This document shows positions 1 to 11,999 of a stretch of DNA of 64,000 bases, one piece after another. The stretch lies in the NCBI GenBank assembly GCA_026168455.1, contig CM047428.1, positions 15,099,313 through 15,163,312 on the forward strand. The letters run 5' to 3'. The notes under the pieces are model-generated. The model was not told the origin of the DNA, made no database searches, and saw nothing but the letters and a program-made list of their open reading frames with translations. Made by a program: the position numbers and the translations under genes. Position 1 is the stretch's first letter. Each line of letters begins with the position of its first letter. This DNA comes from Theocolax elegans (lineage: Eukaryota > Arthropoda > Insecta > Hymenoptera > Cerocephalidae).

Positions 1-377
1 ATACTTTAATCATCTCATTTTGAAGAATCCCTGTAATCAATATAGGTAGATGTTTATTTTAGTTGATAAGCATTTTAAAATACAGATATAAATATGAGTT
101 TACAAAAATAAATTGCATGATGCCACAAAGACATACAAAATGTAAATATGTGTATTATAAACGAAAATTAAAATTTAAAATTTACAGTTGATTGAAATTA
201 ATACAATACATAATCAATCAAAACTTAATTTGGTTTAAATGTGAAAATTATTAATAACTGATGCGAAGAAAGAATGAATAAAAAAGAGAAGATTGAAAAC
301 TGTCAGTTTTAAGATTTAGTAACGCCAGTTTCACTAACGCTCATTAATCTGGTATCTGTCGTTGTGTCCGATTGCAG
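1..377 (+). other. ogre: ogre intron (3' end), AT-rich
   Basis: Noncoding sequence leading to the acceptor at 376-377. I searched all frames for the missing first ogre exon (TM1 and the first EC1 half) and saw nothing resembling it, so that exon lies outside the window. Confidence 0.7.
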
Positions 378-485
378 GTCGGGCTGGAAGTTGCTCACCC
401 CGGAGTATCCAACGACTTTGGCGACGTGAATGCGAGGAAATACTACACCTACTACCAGTGGGTCTGCTTCGTCCTCTTTTTCCAA
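378..485 (+). CDS. ogre: ogre coding exon: end of EC1, YYQWV motif, start of TM2
   Basis: Phase-0 exon of 36 codons between an acceptor (...gattgcag) and the donor gtaagc. It reads VGLEVAHPGVSND..., then KYYTYYQWVCFVLFFQ. YYQWV is the innexin signature at the EC1/TM2 border. The exon ends exactly after Gln, the same junction position as both shakB N-terminal exon sets in this window, so this intron position is shared between the paralogues. Confidence 0.95.
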
Positions 486-1137
486 GTAAGCACGCCTCTC
501 CTTTCGTCGGCGGGCATTTAAGGCTCGTGGCTCGCTTGCGCGCACGTGTGTCTCTCGTGCCTTCCTTTTTATCTACTCGTTCCTTTTGCTCCGACTTATC
601 ACGATTCGCAACATCTGCTACGATCGCAGTTTTTTTTTACCCGATTCAGCGAAAGCCTACTCGGCGAACTTTTTAACAAGTCATCTTTTTATTACAATTA
701 TTTCTTTCACTTTGTCTCGAGATGTTAACTGCGTTTTTCTCGATGAAATACGATATATTTTAATTTAAATTTTTAACAATAATACAATATTTTTTAACTT
801 TAATGGGCAATATTTGTTTTATTCTCATTTAAATGCATTAATATTTTTCTATTTTAAAAATAATTTTATTAAATCTATAATATATCTTTATTAGTACTAA
901 TTAGAAAGTATTAAATATTTAAATATATGTTTTGTGTACCAAGGTTGTTTTATTCATGTGCATCGCGTATTTATTAAATTTTATTATATACAACTACATA
1001 AAAAATGTAAGAAATATTAAGAAATATTAAAAAATTAAATATTAAAAAATTAAGAAATATTGTATAAAAACTGTAAAAAAACGAAGAGGGAAAAAATTTA
1101 GATAGTAGATACATTATACAAAATCCTCTTAGAAGGA

Positions 1138-1196
<59 letters not shown>

Positions 1197-4100
1197 CACA
1201 TAATAACCAACGCGAAAGTAAAATAATAAATTCCTTACTACCAGTTGAAAATGTTAAACAAAAGTTTATAAATAAAATATGTAACCAAAACGTTCTCTTG
1301 TCGCGTACGACTATTATCAGTTTATGCTTACATAAAAATAGTTTAATACTCTTTAGCCGAGCCGTTGTGTTATCGTGCGTCTCGATACTTCAATTTCATC
1401 AGTTCTATGTATCTGTGTGCCCGGTTGTATCGGGTATCCTCGGTGCTCGTCAAATTTATGGTCGTTCTTCTGTAATTTCAGGCGATGGCCTGCTACTTCC
1501 CGCATTGGCTTTGGGGTATGTGGGAGGGCAACCTGATAAAGACTCTGGTTATGGGTTTGAACCACACGCTCGAAGCTGAGGAGTCCGTCACCAAGAAGAA
1601 GAACATTATCATGGACTATCTCATGTCGCATATCCGGGTAAGATTCAATAACCCATTCCTTTTTTTTACATCCATTTAACGACTTTTCCTTGCAATATTT
1701 GGAAGTATATCGTAACATATCCGTTTTCTGATCACGCTTATATTTACAATAAAAATTATTTATTATATATAAGATGATCCAAATGCTTTTTAAATATAAA
1801 TTAATTTATTATTATTTATATTAACAAAATAATTGAAAATTGTATACTGATCAGGAATTGGGTAAGATATGATACTTGATTGTATTAAATTGTTTACGAT
1901 TTACACAAATTTTAAACTCAATGTGAATTAGAAGTCGTTGGAATTAATTAAGAATTGAAATAACTTTTTTTAACACTTGTTTATACGTTAGACAAGGTAG
2001 TTCACTGTTACGCTAATATATGAATAATTAGTTAAATTAATCGATTCTTGAAACGATACTTCTTTTTCGTATTCCATACTGTAATTATACTTTATTGTTT
2101 TGCGAAGTTTTGAAATTTTTTCGTGAATGAAAGTTTATTTTTATTAATAAGTCTCGAGGAATTTTGCAATAATACTTTAAAAGTCATAATTAGATAAATA
2201 ATTAACGCTTTAAACAAGAAAAAGAATACGATGCATAGTTTAAAAATAAAATATATCAATCCCGTTATTTAACATGGGGGAATTTAAGTTTACGGTTTAG
2301 CGTACATTTTACGATTATAATAACAGAAGCTTATTAGTTTTCGTAACATAAAATAGTTTTTGACATTCTTGAGTAAACAATTGTAAAAAAGTATTACACA
2401 TGACACAGTAATTTCCCTTAGGACATATCTATTGCGTCCTTGTAAATACTTAATTATTGAGTAAACGTAAACAATTTATTTTATTGTTTTATTATATAAA
2501 TTGTATCAATCATTATTTTACATAAAAGAAACTATTATTATAAAAATTCATTGTTTTGATATGTATATCGTAATATACGTAAATTGTCTTAATAATGTGG
2601 TTGCGTAAGATATTTGATATCACTATTTTGTCACACACATATATTTTTGAAAACTCTTCTGACAAGAGCAATTCACTCATTCGACATGTGGTGTACGTTA
2701 AATCAATTTTCCACGCGAATTCATTAGGCGTTTCTCATAGCTACAATTAGTTCACGCAATTTTAGCGTGCCACACAATTTTCCCCTTAATAAGATGGAAA
2801 ATTGACTAATTAATGGTTGAAACGAGAAAAGGAAGACGGTAACAAAAAAGGAGGCGAGGGAATTAATTTACACTGTTACGAAACGAGAGGAAGCTCACAC
2901 ATCCAATAATCGTTCGAAGGCAAACAATGAAAGAGAGAATTCGCATAAATCGCGAGATCCGTGCTATGATGCATCACTCGGCCCTGGTGAGCTTAACGCC
3001 CGACGCCTCTGAGAAGTGAGGTGCCTTTTGCACTTGCGCAATCGGTGTTTAATAATGACATTATTTGTATTTACACGACGTTTCATTGATGCATCAACAA
3101 CAATTGTCTTTTTTTGTTTATTTTACGATTTTATTGAATTTATTTAGCATTTGAATAACTTAAACAGTTGTAAGGAGAATGATTTGGGATTCTTATTTAA
3201 ATGTCTTCATTTTTATACATGTGGGAAACCAGTTCATAAAAATCTTTTCGAAATATAAATTTAAATTCAGTAGATAAAATAATTCAAATGTAACATCTTC
3301 ATTTTTTTTAAGTTCTCGAATGTTTATGATTTATTCGATTTTTATTTCTAATCTATATGTTTAATCAAATATTGCAAGGAGAATAATTAAATTATTCGAT
3401 TATTGGAATAGAAAATTTCTTTTTAAAACCTTTATAATATTAAAGGATTTATTTCTTCTAATAAATGTTACTCACTATCACTGAATATTGCTAAAATTGA
3501 TAGTTGCATGCTTATTATATAATCATTTGCTATAATTTTTTAAAAATATTTCGCTGCTTCATTTCTAATTTCTAATAAATAATACTCTTGTATTATAGCT
3601 ATTACAAGTAAACAATTGTAACAATTAATAATATATTTTAATTATTAAAAATTATTTAGTTTAGTATTAATTAGTTCGATTTTTTTAGGAGCAATTTCAA
3701 TGAAATAGACAGTATTAAAAAATTTATTAGTTTCGAAGTATAATCTGACACTTCTGTATGACTTGATATGAAAGGATTTATTTAACGTTTGGTGATAATT
3801 CAGTACTTTAACGTGTATTAAAGTATATTTATCTCAATAAAAGAGACTGTGATTCATATATCTAAAAAGATTGAATTTATATCAACATTCAGATTTGAAT
3901 ATTAAGGTTATTTTGAATGAAATGTCTATACCTAAATATCATTTATTTATGGGAAAGTGATAGAAAATTGCATATGCATGCATTACTTAATTAAGAGATT
4001 ATTATGATGTCACTTAAAAATGTTAAACATTTGTGTGCTATGTAACTAATTTATAATTACAGTAATTTTTTTATTTTGTTGTAAAATTTTTTGACTATGG

Positions 4101-6307
4101 TAATTTTTGTGATACTAATTTTAATTGATAAAAAACTACTTTATCTAACATTTTATAAAAGCTAAATATGGCAAATTCTTAAATTAAATTATACTTCATC
4201 CAAGCAAATTTCACGAAAGAAATGATGATCTGTGACTCGAGCAAAGAGTCGTTGTCCGGCGCTTCCGAGTCAATTCAAGTTCGTTTAGTCCAATCACCAT
4301 CAATAAACTCTGCTTCTCTTTTATAGACGCACAACATGTACGCATACCGCTACTTCGCCTGTGAAGCTCTATGCTTGGTTAACATCCTGGTCCAGCTTTA
4401 CCTGATGAATCGATTCTTCGATGGAGAATTTTTAACTTATGGATTGCGAGTATTACACTTTTCCGAGGCACCACAAGAGGAACGAATTGATCCTATGGTT
4501 TACATTTTTCCGCGAGTGACTAAATGTATATTCCACAAATACGGAGCTTCAGGAACGATACAGAAGCACGATTCACTTTGTATACTGCCACTTAACATCG
4601 TTAATGAAAAGACTTACATCTTTATTTGGTTTTGGTTCCTGATATTGACAATGCTGCTTATGGGATTATTGGTTTACAGAGCGGCTATTATTTTTGCACC
4701 AGCAGTTAGGCCTAAAATTTTGCAGCTTTCTTCAAGAATGCTTGAGTTCGAGACGTGTCAGAGTATTACCAAGAAAATTGATTTAGGTAACTTTTCTTCA
4801 TTTACCATAATTTTATAGATAGAAATAGGATAATAATTTAATTTTGTAATAATAGTTATCATTGGTATTTTGTTACGAAAAAGCGATTTGGATAAATTCT
4901 AAATAGTCAATATAGAATTTAACAAAAGTTTATTTTGACTGCTAGTTTTTAAAAAATTTTAAGTGAGTTTCTGTATAGTGACTTTTCATGCTCATTGACC
5001 ATACACAAATACCATACACGAATTTTTTAAATATTATATTAACAAGGACAGGACCAACCCTGCGGGAAACGAATCTTTACCAAACTCTAGGATACTTTTT
5101 CTATTATAAAAATATGAAGAAAGCCAGAGTTATGTATTTTAATGCCCTTATTTCGATAGATATACCAAACTTAAATCTAAAAGAAACCTGAGATCAAATA
5201 GGTACGATTTGAAATAAGAAGCTGAAATATTTTGATTTGGTCATAAATTATGTATGAAATAAGATTTTAACCATATTTTGGTTTAAAAATTAATACATTT
5301 TTTATTTCATAATATAATTACTATTTATCAAACTATCGCTAAAATCCTTTCTTTCATAATTTTTGACCAAATCAAGATATTTGAGATTCTTTTTATTTTC
5401 AAATCATATCTATATGATCTCAGTTTTCTTTTAAATGCAAGTTTTATAGCATATCGTTATTGGTTTCCATGTTATAAGCGATTAAAGTCAAGTAACACAG
5501 GGCATTGGAATCTATAACTCCGGCGCTTTCTTTATATTTTTATAGTAGAAAAAGTATCTTAGAGCATGGTAAAGATCCATTTTCCGTAAATTGGTCTTCT
5601 CCTTGTATGGTTTGTTTTTCTTAAAAACAACCTTTAGTTTTATATCTTTTCCTTTAAAATATAATTTAGATGTTTTGATTTTGCAGATTTTCATACTTTT
5701 TTTAAAATGTTTCAAACTATTCAATTACCAGTAAGACATTGATATTTTATGATTATTATCTATAAAAAACTGGTGGAATTAGAATATGAGGGTGAAGAAG
5801 AATTTTAATAACATAATAATAACATCAAAATTAATTAACGTAGTAGATTAATTGAAATTAAGGAGGTGGCATACCCAGTGTGTTACCGTCCGGGTAAAAA
5901 AAAGATAATTATTATTGAAAATCGAAAATGTATGATTTTGCGTAATTGTTTGGTGCAGACATTTTTTAGGGTGTCCCTATTGTATTTACCTGGAACATTG
6001 TAGAATGACTTTTTATTTAATTATCCAGTACTTCTGTATTCGGGTTTTCCGCAAAATTGCGTATTGTTTAAAACAAATGTAATAATTATCTTTTTTTCAT
6101 TCGGTCGGTAACACACTGGGTATGTTATCCCCTTAAATTACTTGAAGTAATGCTTATTTGTAATGACTAATGATTTTTCTTCTTATAACAGGAGACTGGT
6201 GGATTCTCTACGTATTGTCATCAAATATGGACTCGTTAATTTATAGAGAGCTGCTACAAGAATTGACAAAGAAAATGAGTGAGCATATGTCGCCTGTAAG
6301 CTCATAG
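378..6307 (+). CDS. ogre: innexin inx1 (ogre), 5'-truncated by window edge; four coding exons
   Basis: Innexin gap-junction subunit: six or eight subunits form a hemichannel, and docked hemichannels pass ions and small molecules between cells. Splicing 378-485, 1482-1637, 4327-4786 and 6192-6307 gives 279 residues ending in TAG. All junctions are GT-AG and the phases agree (0, 0, 1). The joined protein shows the end of EC1 with YYQWV, TM2, the cytoplasmic loop, TM3 (around ALCLVNILVQLYL), EC2 with two cysteines 18 residues apart (FPRVTKC...DSLC), the TM4 segment IFIWFWF, and a C-tail starting GDWWILY. The order and wording follow Drosophila Ogre closely (AHPGV, AMACY, MNRFFDGEF, VPQEQR/APQEER-type). 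Drosophila Ogre has about 362 residues, so about 83 residues (N-terminus, TM1, first EC1 Cys pair) are missing to the left of position 1. The family call is very secure. Assignment to inx1 rather than inx2 rests on the AMACY and DYLMSHI segments. Confidence 0.95.
486..1481 (+). other. ogre: ogre intron with (TA)n microsatellite
   Basis: AT-rich intron between two secure exons. It contains about 50 bases of pure TA/AT alternation at 1145-1195, which accounts for a spurious Tyr-Ile repeat open frame on the minus strand. No other feature is supported. Confidence 0.85.
1145..1195. repeat. (TA)n microsatellite
   Basis: About 25 uninterrupted TA units. It lies inside an ogre intron and is probably length-polymorphic. 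Confidence 0.95.
1482..1637 (+). CDS. ogre: ogre coding exon: TM2 to cytoplasmic loop
   Basis: Fifty-two codons from AMACYFPHWLWGMWEG to DYLMSHIR, between an acceptor ending ttcag and the donor gtaag. WLWxxWEG is typical of innexins just after TM2. The Glu/Lys-rich stretch (EAEESVTKKK) is the cytoplasmic loop. Both ends are phase 0. Confidence 0.95.
1638..4326 (+). other. ogre: ogre long intron
   Basis: 2.7 kb, mostly AT-rich. The stretch from about 2,640 to 3,060 is of higher complexity and GC than its surroundings (it includes ggccctggtgagc and gcacttgcgcaatc-type sequence) and is a weak candidate for a conserved regulatory element. The acceptor is ctcttttatag before 4327. Confidence 0.8.
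4327..4786 (+). CDS. ogre: ogre coding exon: TM3, EC2, TM4
   Basis: Largest visible ogre exon (153 codons plus one base). The first ATG in frame is internal (4336); splicing adds THN before it. TM3 runs through LCLVNILVQLYL, followed by MNRFFDGEF. EC2 carries two conserved Cys, in TKCIFHKYG and DSLCILPLN, which are 18 residues apart. TM4 contains IFIWFWFLILTMLL. The exon ends with one base of a Gly codon (phase 1) before gtaac. Confidence 0.95.
5037..5625. mobile_element. foldback element with two long inverted arms
   Basis: The + strand from about 5,040 to 5,245 (cctgcgggaaacgaatctt..., ctattataaaaatatgaag..., then gagatcaaataggtacgatt) recurs in reverse complement from about 5,620 back to 5,330 (ccattttccgtaaattgg, ttatatttttatagtag, tctatatgatctcag). 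The arms are diverged by substitutions and small indels but remain clearly alignable over about 200 bases. No transposase frame is present. Related copies lie at 21.8 and 44.1 kb. Confidence 0.75.
5858..6136. mobile_element. MITE with ~55-bp inverted termini flanked by TTAA
   Basis: The left end reads aaggaggtggcatacccag then tgtgttaccgtc. The right end reads in reverse complement aaggggataacatacccag then tgtgttaccgac. Both continue into aaaaaaagataattatta. TTAA sits at each edge (5858-5861 and 6133-6136), as expected of a target duplication of the piggyBac superfamily type, although the terminal bases are GG rather than CC. The interior has no open frame, so this is a non-autonomous element. 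Confidence 0.75.
6192..6307 (+). CDS. ogre: ogre terminal coding exon with stop
   Basis: The acceptor ends ataacag. The split Gly codon is completed, then the frame reads DWWILYVLSSNMDSLIYREL and ends about 20 residues later in ...SPVSS with TAG at 6305-6307. The DWW-x-LY segment is the conserved start of the innexin C-terminal tail. The exon is too short to stand out as an open frame of its own, but phase, motif and stop all agree. Confidence 0.93.
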
Positions 6308-9300
6308 GGCAGGCTCATAGCCGTGTTTAGGCTAGAGAATGGCAAATTTTACGATAAACGCGTTGATCTTTAGCAGTCAGCAAGGCGTTGTTTATTCATT
6401 GTTAATTCTGAGAGAGATAGGAAAATTATGTACGATATATAGCGTGCGGGATGGAGAAGAAAGATGTTTTTCATACGTGCTACGTTACCTGGTAAACGTT
6501 AAAGTTATTAAGAATTTTATACTTTATAGTTGATATTACCTGTTTCAATAAGTATTTTGAAGTAGCGTTGTCGAGCTTTTTGGTCTAATTTTTATTACAA
6601 TGTTGTAAAGATATTGTATTTTACTAAAAAAATAATTGCCGAAGAAAAAAGGTTATCCAAAGATTTAAAATTTGTTTTACATGGGTCGCATATAATATTT
6701 TACAGGATTCTCGGTTTTAAAGTATTGAATGTGTTACGTCATAAGTCGTAATGTGAGACATGTGGTTAGTAATCCTCTAATTGATTTAAAAAAGAATATT
6801 GACTTCTTGTTTCTTAGAATATTTTGGAAATAAGAGATTGTATTAATTAATACCAAATTGGTCAAACACATTTTTTACATTTACATTATATTTTGAAAGT
6901 AAACATTTTTAATACGTTTTATAAACGTCCCAAGGTAACATAGCAAACTATGGTTTAAACTAAATCCAGTGACAAAACAAATATAATTCCGCGCAATTAG
7001 AATAAATTTAAAAATTGTACAACGTTATCTTTATACTCGCAATAATGAATATAATATTGTCATTGCGAAAGCAATAAACAGTTTGGAATATTTCGCATGT
7101 TGTTTAGAACATAAAATTGCGAGACAACGCGTGCCTTCTCCACCGTCCTTTTTATAGAGCATGCAGAAGCGACATGTATTTTTTATATAATATATACAAA
7201 TGCAAATATACAAATATGTATGTGTATATATGCACGTTCCTGTATATACATACATATATAAATATTTGCAATTTAGGGAATATTAGAGCATAGCGCAGAA
7301 AACATTTGTACGATCATTTTGACAATATGCGCGCGCTCCGGACCGATAAAACGACGATAGGACTCGGAGAGTCGTTTGATATAAAATAAAAAACATATAT
7401 ATAGATATATATAAATATATACATACCACTGGTGGTATTCCCATTGCTGTTTTAAGCGACTTCATTTTTCTCTCGTAGATTTTTGTACTATATTATTATA
7501 ATTATTATATTACTCTATATAAACTCCCACGACTGCTGCTCCTTTGTGATCTTAGTTCGGTGTTTCGAATTTGACGATTTCGGAGTAAAACAGCAGCTCG
7601 TCGCGAAGACTGACACGAGGAGCGATTCTCGAGAGTGCGTGAGAGCCACTCGTGTAATTAATAATTGTTGCTGTTGAGATTAATGCTAAGTAAGCGCCAA
7701 ACACAAAACTTATATCAAATTTAATATTCCAATGGACCACATTCTCTTTAAACCTTTAAAAAAGAAAACGTATTATTTCAATCCATTGGAAAATATTATT
7801 CATTTGTGTGCTACATCAAAACAAACAATTCTGTAAATTTAATCAGTATGCAAAAAATGACAATTATATATTTTTCAAGCTCTTACAGTTTTAAAGTGAT
7901 AAATAGATTTGTAATGTAAGGAGTGAACGATATGAGCGAAATATAGTGAGAGGAGCAAAGTTTGAAGAAAATGGGATGATGGAATTATCATTAAATGTAT
8001 TTTTACTGTATACTGTTAATTGCGTGACTAGAGCTGCTCTATTGAATGACAACGCTAATGTGATAAGCGACATTCGGTTTGAATAGTACTATATAACGTA
8101 TAACGATATGAGGTGATTTATCGCTGCAAACGCACACATAACCGTACGAGACAATTAAGAATACTGCAGAAACTGAGTATAATGTCGAAAAAATTAGTTT
8201 TTATTCGATTAAACTGAAATCTTAATATTGAATATATTTTTTTTTATGAAAAATTGTTTCCAGAAAGAGTTTCATAACCGATTGTTACTTTATTGTATAC
8301 TGAAACATGAAATAAAAAAAGATTGGCTATGTAAATTAATCATTTGAAAATTAAGTAAAATTATTTAATAAGAGTTCTTTTTTTTTAATTTCGTTCATTA
8401 ATCCAGTAAAGATCAATATCTTTAACTTACGAACTTTCGAATTTTAGTTGATACTCTCTGGAATGCCAATAAATTTGTGCGCTTATCGACATATGTGTTC
8501 CAAATGCAGTATACGAAGAAAATAATAAATATCGAAACGATTTTTATATACATTTTATATAATTAATATATAAATTATATAGGCGGTGGGTTGTATCAAC
8601 GATTCGATTGGAAAATTAAAAACGATAATCGGCGTTAGCGTACGAAGCGTTATTCCTGTGAACATTGTACCTAGGGTCGTAAGAAATGTAATTTTTCCTC
8701 TTATTAAGCTCTTATGTATTGATTTATTAGTTTGAATCATTAAAAATGGAATTTAATGAATGTATTTCGTATTTATTAATGTTTTTAATTTTAGATGTTT
8801 AAAGACATTTATTTTAATTATTATACTCAAGTGTATAAGCATAATGAAAAGAACACTTTAGATTTTAACATATAATTATTTATATTTAAATTTATTAGTT
8901 AGTATATTTTTCGATTATTCGTAAGATACATAAACTTGAGGCATACGTGCTAAAAGGGATCACCAATAGGAAATATTTATCATAAGGTTTTATTATTATT
9001 ATTTTATTTTCATAAATCTATGAATTATTATTACATAGTTAAAAAATCGAAAATTGTATATTACGAATTATATTACTAAAAGTACTTTTAATTCAAACAG
9101 TTTCAGCCTAAATGAAACTATGTAATAAGATAATAATCTTTTACTACATTTTTCATAATTTCAAAATCGGTATATTCAATATTTCAAAATCTGATTAATT
9201 CTCTTGCACGTGTTCTCAAATATTGTATAATAAAATATAAAAAACTATATATTTCTATTCATGCGAACAAAGCAGTAAAAACAACGCATTAATTAATTTA

Positions 9301-10518
9301 AAAAAGTAAAAGGTAAGTGTAGTTAAAAAGTAGTTAAAAAGGTTCCTCGAAAATGTGGTTGTATCCTTAGAGTCTTTAAAGTTCTTCGAAGAGTTAGTCC
9401 CTTTCCGAGGCGGTTGTAAAGTAGCACCGCGGAATTCGCTCGAGGCAACGACAACACCCCGTTAAGCGTTTGCTAGAGCAAACGGGCTTAAACATTCCCT
9501 CACTCAAGTGCATGCGGTTTTCTTCCTTATCTCTTCGTTCCTTTATTAACCGGTCCCTCTATATACCTACGTATACTTTTTTGTTTTTTGGTAACGCCCC
9601 AGGTAAAACCTTGGAAAAAAACACATTGGTGGAGGTTGATTGCGTGCGGACGATTATTCTTTTCTGCGGGCACATAATGACGATAATTTTGTTTCGATTG
9701 GCGAAGTATACTTAAATTTAGTCATATTTGAACGTCTTTTGAGAGATAATTAAAGTTAATACTCCACTCGATTTTCATTGATGTGTATATCAATATTTAA
9801 ATTACTATACCTATATTTTTCGAGTATCATTTTAATTTGATCTTGCAATTACTTAACTGACTGGTGTTTATTGGGTTATGTTATGACAATTTATTTAAAT
9901 AGTGTCTCGTAAGCATTTAAACGTGAGAATTCGGTATAGTTGTAAGAAGTAATTTCTCGGTGCAAATTACATAAATTAGAGGGAATCTCGTCGAATAAGT
10001 GATCAATTTGGGTAAAATTGGGTAACACGGTTGGATAATTTCGATTATCCGCAAATTTACTTAAACTGTTCCATCTATACATAACGATAAGATGATATTT
10101 TAAAGTATTTTAACGTTACGTATTTTGGCACGTTCGATAATTTTTGGTACTTGGAAATAGATTGAACGTTAATTAATTATCACGTTTATTATGACAATTA
10201 CTAAATTTGAAATTGCTTGAAAAATGACGATCGTTAAATTTCGAGTAGTACGGCGGAAAAATAAAAGATCACCTATATACAGTTGCACAAAAATATTGTC
10301 AATAGTAAATAAGAAAAATAATAGCCGCTTGGTTGTAAAATACTATAAATTGGGAATACCGTAAAAAATCGCAGTTTCATAATCTCTCGCAATAATCCGG
10401 AGTGGTAAAGATAATAAATCGCAGTCAATTAGTCAAACGTCATCCGAGAAAAAAAAGGTAATCCAAACATGTACGAACCCAATTTTCAAAGTAAAAAGAA
10501 AACACGAAAGTAAAATGA
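6308..10518. other. ogre 3' UTR followed by intergenic DNA
   Basis: AT-rich, without a recognisable gene on either strand. AATAAA poly(A) signal candidates in the ogre direction lie at 7001-7006 and 7073-7078; I cannot tell which, if either, is used. There is a short GC-richer stretch at 7,520-7,680 and another at 9,360-9,500 that includes the perfect palindrome CGTTTGCT-AG-AGCAAACG (9467-9484). Confidence 0.5.
7001..7078 (+). terminator. ogre: candidate ogre polyadenylation signals (two AATAAA)
   Basis: AATAAA at 7001-7006 and again at 7073-7078, about 0.7 kb after the ogre stop codon. AATAAA is common by chance in DNA this AT-rich, so the assignment is tentative. Confidence 0.25.
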
Positions 10519-10805
10519 GTGTCGGATCGGTCGACTGCATATCCGTATAGTGCGTGTATAGCAAGGGCAACTATTATAAAAATAAAAGCTCCGAGCGCGG
10601 GTATAGAACGATCGGAGACCGACGGATGGGGAAAATTCGGCGCGCGCGGTCGAGTTCTCTACGTCTCTTTCTTTCGAGTCTCTTTCCGTCAAAGCGCGCA
10701 GTAGGTCAGACGACGGTTCATCAGTCGGTTTTTCCGTGTGCCGTGATTCGATCGACGATCGGTCGACGCCGCGGCACTCGCTTTAAAAGCTTCCCGGCGT
10801 GAGCT
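10519..10805. promoter_or_regulatory. GC-rich, CpG-containing island between ogre and shakB
   Basis: A sharp rise in GC in an AT-rich spacer, with a TATAAAA-like box (10575) and a TCAGT initiator-like pentamer at 10721-10725. The two are too far apart (about 145 bases) to form one core promoter. No gene is recognisable; several overlapping short open frames on both strands reflect the GC content. It may be a far-upstream promoter or noncoding exon of shakB. Confidence 0.3.
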
Positions 10806-11999
10806 TTAAAGTATACATATGTTTCGGGCTTCCTCAACGTAACGAGTGTTTAGGATGTACAACGGACGTTTTAATTGGACACTTGGAATTATGTATCGAA
10901 TTTGTTAGTTCTGTGATGTTTATCATTTACTAACGATTATTTTGGTTATTCATTCAAGATATACCTGTTTATTTTGAAGGATTGGAATTGTTTCACTTTT
11001 TATATCAGGAGGTTGTCGATCAAGTTTTTTAATTTTCTTCATTCCTATTGTCACAATAGTGCTCCTTCAGTATTTCTCAATTACTGTTTATTACTGCTCG
11101 ATCAGCTTTTGTAATCATTACGCGTCCACAGTAGTTATCGCATTGTATATCGTGTCAAAAACATCAAATACGATAAGTAAATAAAGTATTATTTGTTTAA
11201 TTCGCATGCGTTCAACGAAACTTTGATAATCACAATATATTTGTTGTACAAAAAAAAATAAAATAAATCCTTCAATTGTATAATTTATTATGAATAACAG
11301 AATTTATCGATACTATGTATATATATATACCTATATCAATCAGTTTGTAAAAATATGTATTTTTCTTAAGTCTTAATAGACATTTATTGTATATATTTTA
11401 CAAAACGGATTAGTTAATCGAACGTTGAAAGAAATGTGAATCTCGTACATCTATTTATATTTATTCGAATTGACTATTTTTTTTTTTGGAAAAAAGAATG
11501 ACACATGCTTCTCTAAAGAATTTAGAGAGTCGAGTGTCGCCGAGTGCTTTATAGTCGGTTTTTATTACTGTATGACGCGAGAGTTAAAAGAGCTTTTTAT
11601 ATAAAAGATGTAAGAAAAATCGATTAACGTCCTGTTCAATTTAGATTTGTTGTTGTATTTTTGTTTCAATATTCTTGTCTTCTCGCGAAAATCGTAACTA
11701 TAAATACATACGTATATAAAGTACTCATAATTATACACAATGCAAGTTAACGAAACGTACAATTAGAAATGAATATATAATCGTATAATTATTGAGAAAT
11801 ACGAAAGAAAAGCATTAAAAGGGAGTAGGTAGAGTGAAGGTAAAAAGGTGTGTTTATTTTCTTGGTGCGGGATCCAAGAGGTGGTTTATAGGTTGCGGTA
11901 TATACGAATAACGTATCTCGAAAATTAAAAGCTCGGAGGTGCAGGTGCATCGTATATACGTGTATATATATATAGTATAACGCATCCTCGGTAAAACGT
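10806..11999. other. AT-rich spacer upstream of shakB
   Basis: I see nothing gene-like here on either strand. Confidence 0.5.

Larger units (their letters stand above)
4787..6191 (+). other. ogre: last ogre intron, carrying two transposon insertions
   Basis: The intron starts gtaac and ends ataacag. More than half of it is made of two independent palindromic elements, a foldback element at about 5,037-5,625 and a TTAA-flanked MITE at 5,858-6,136. The MITE ends only about 55 bases before the acceptor. Confidence 0.8.
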
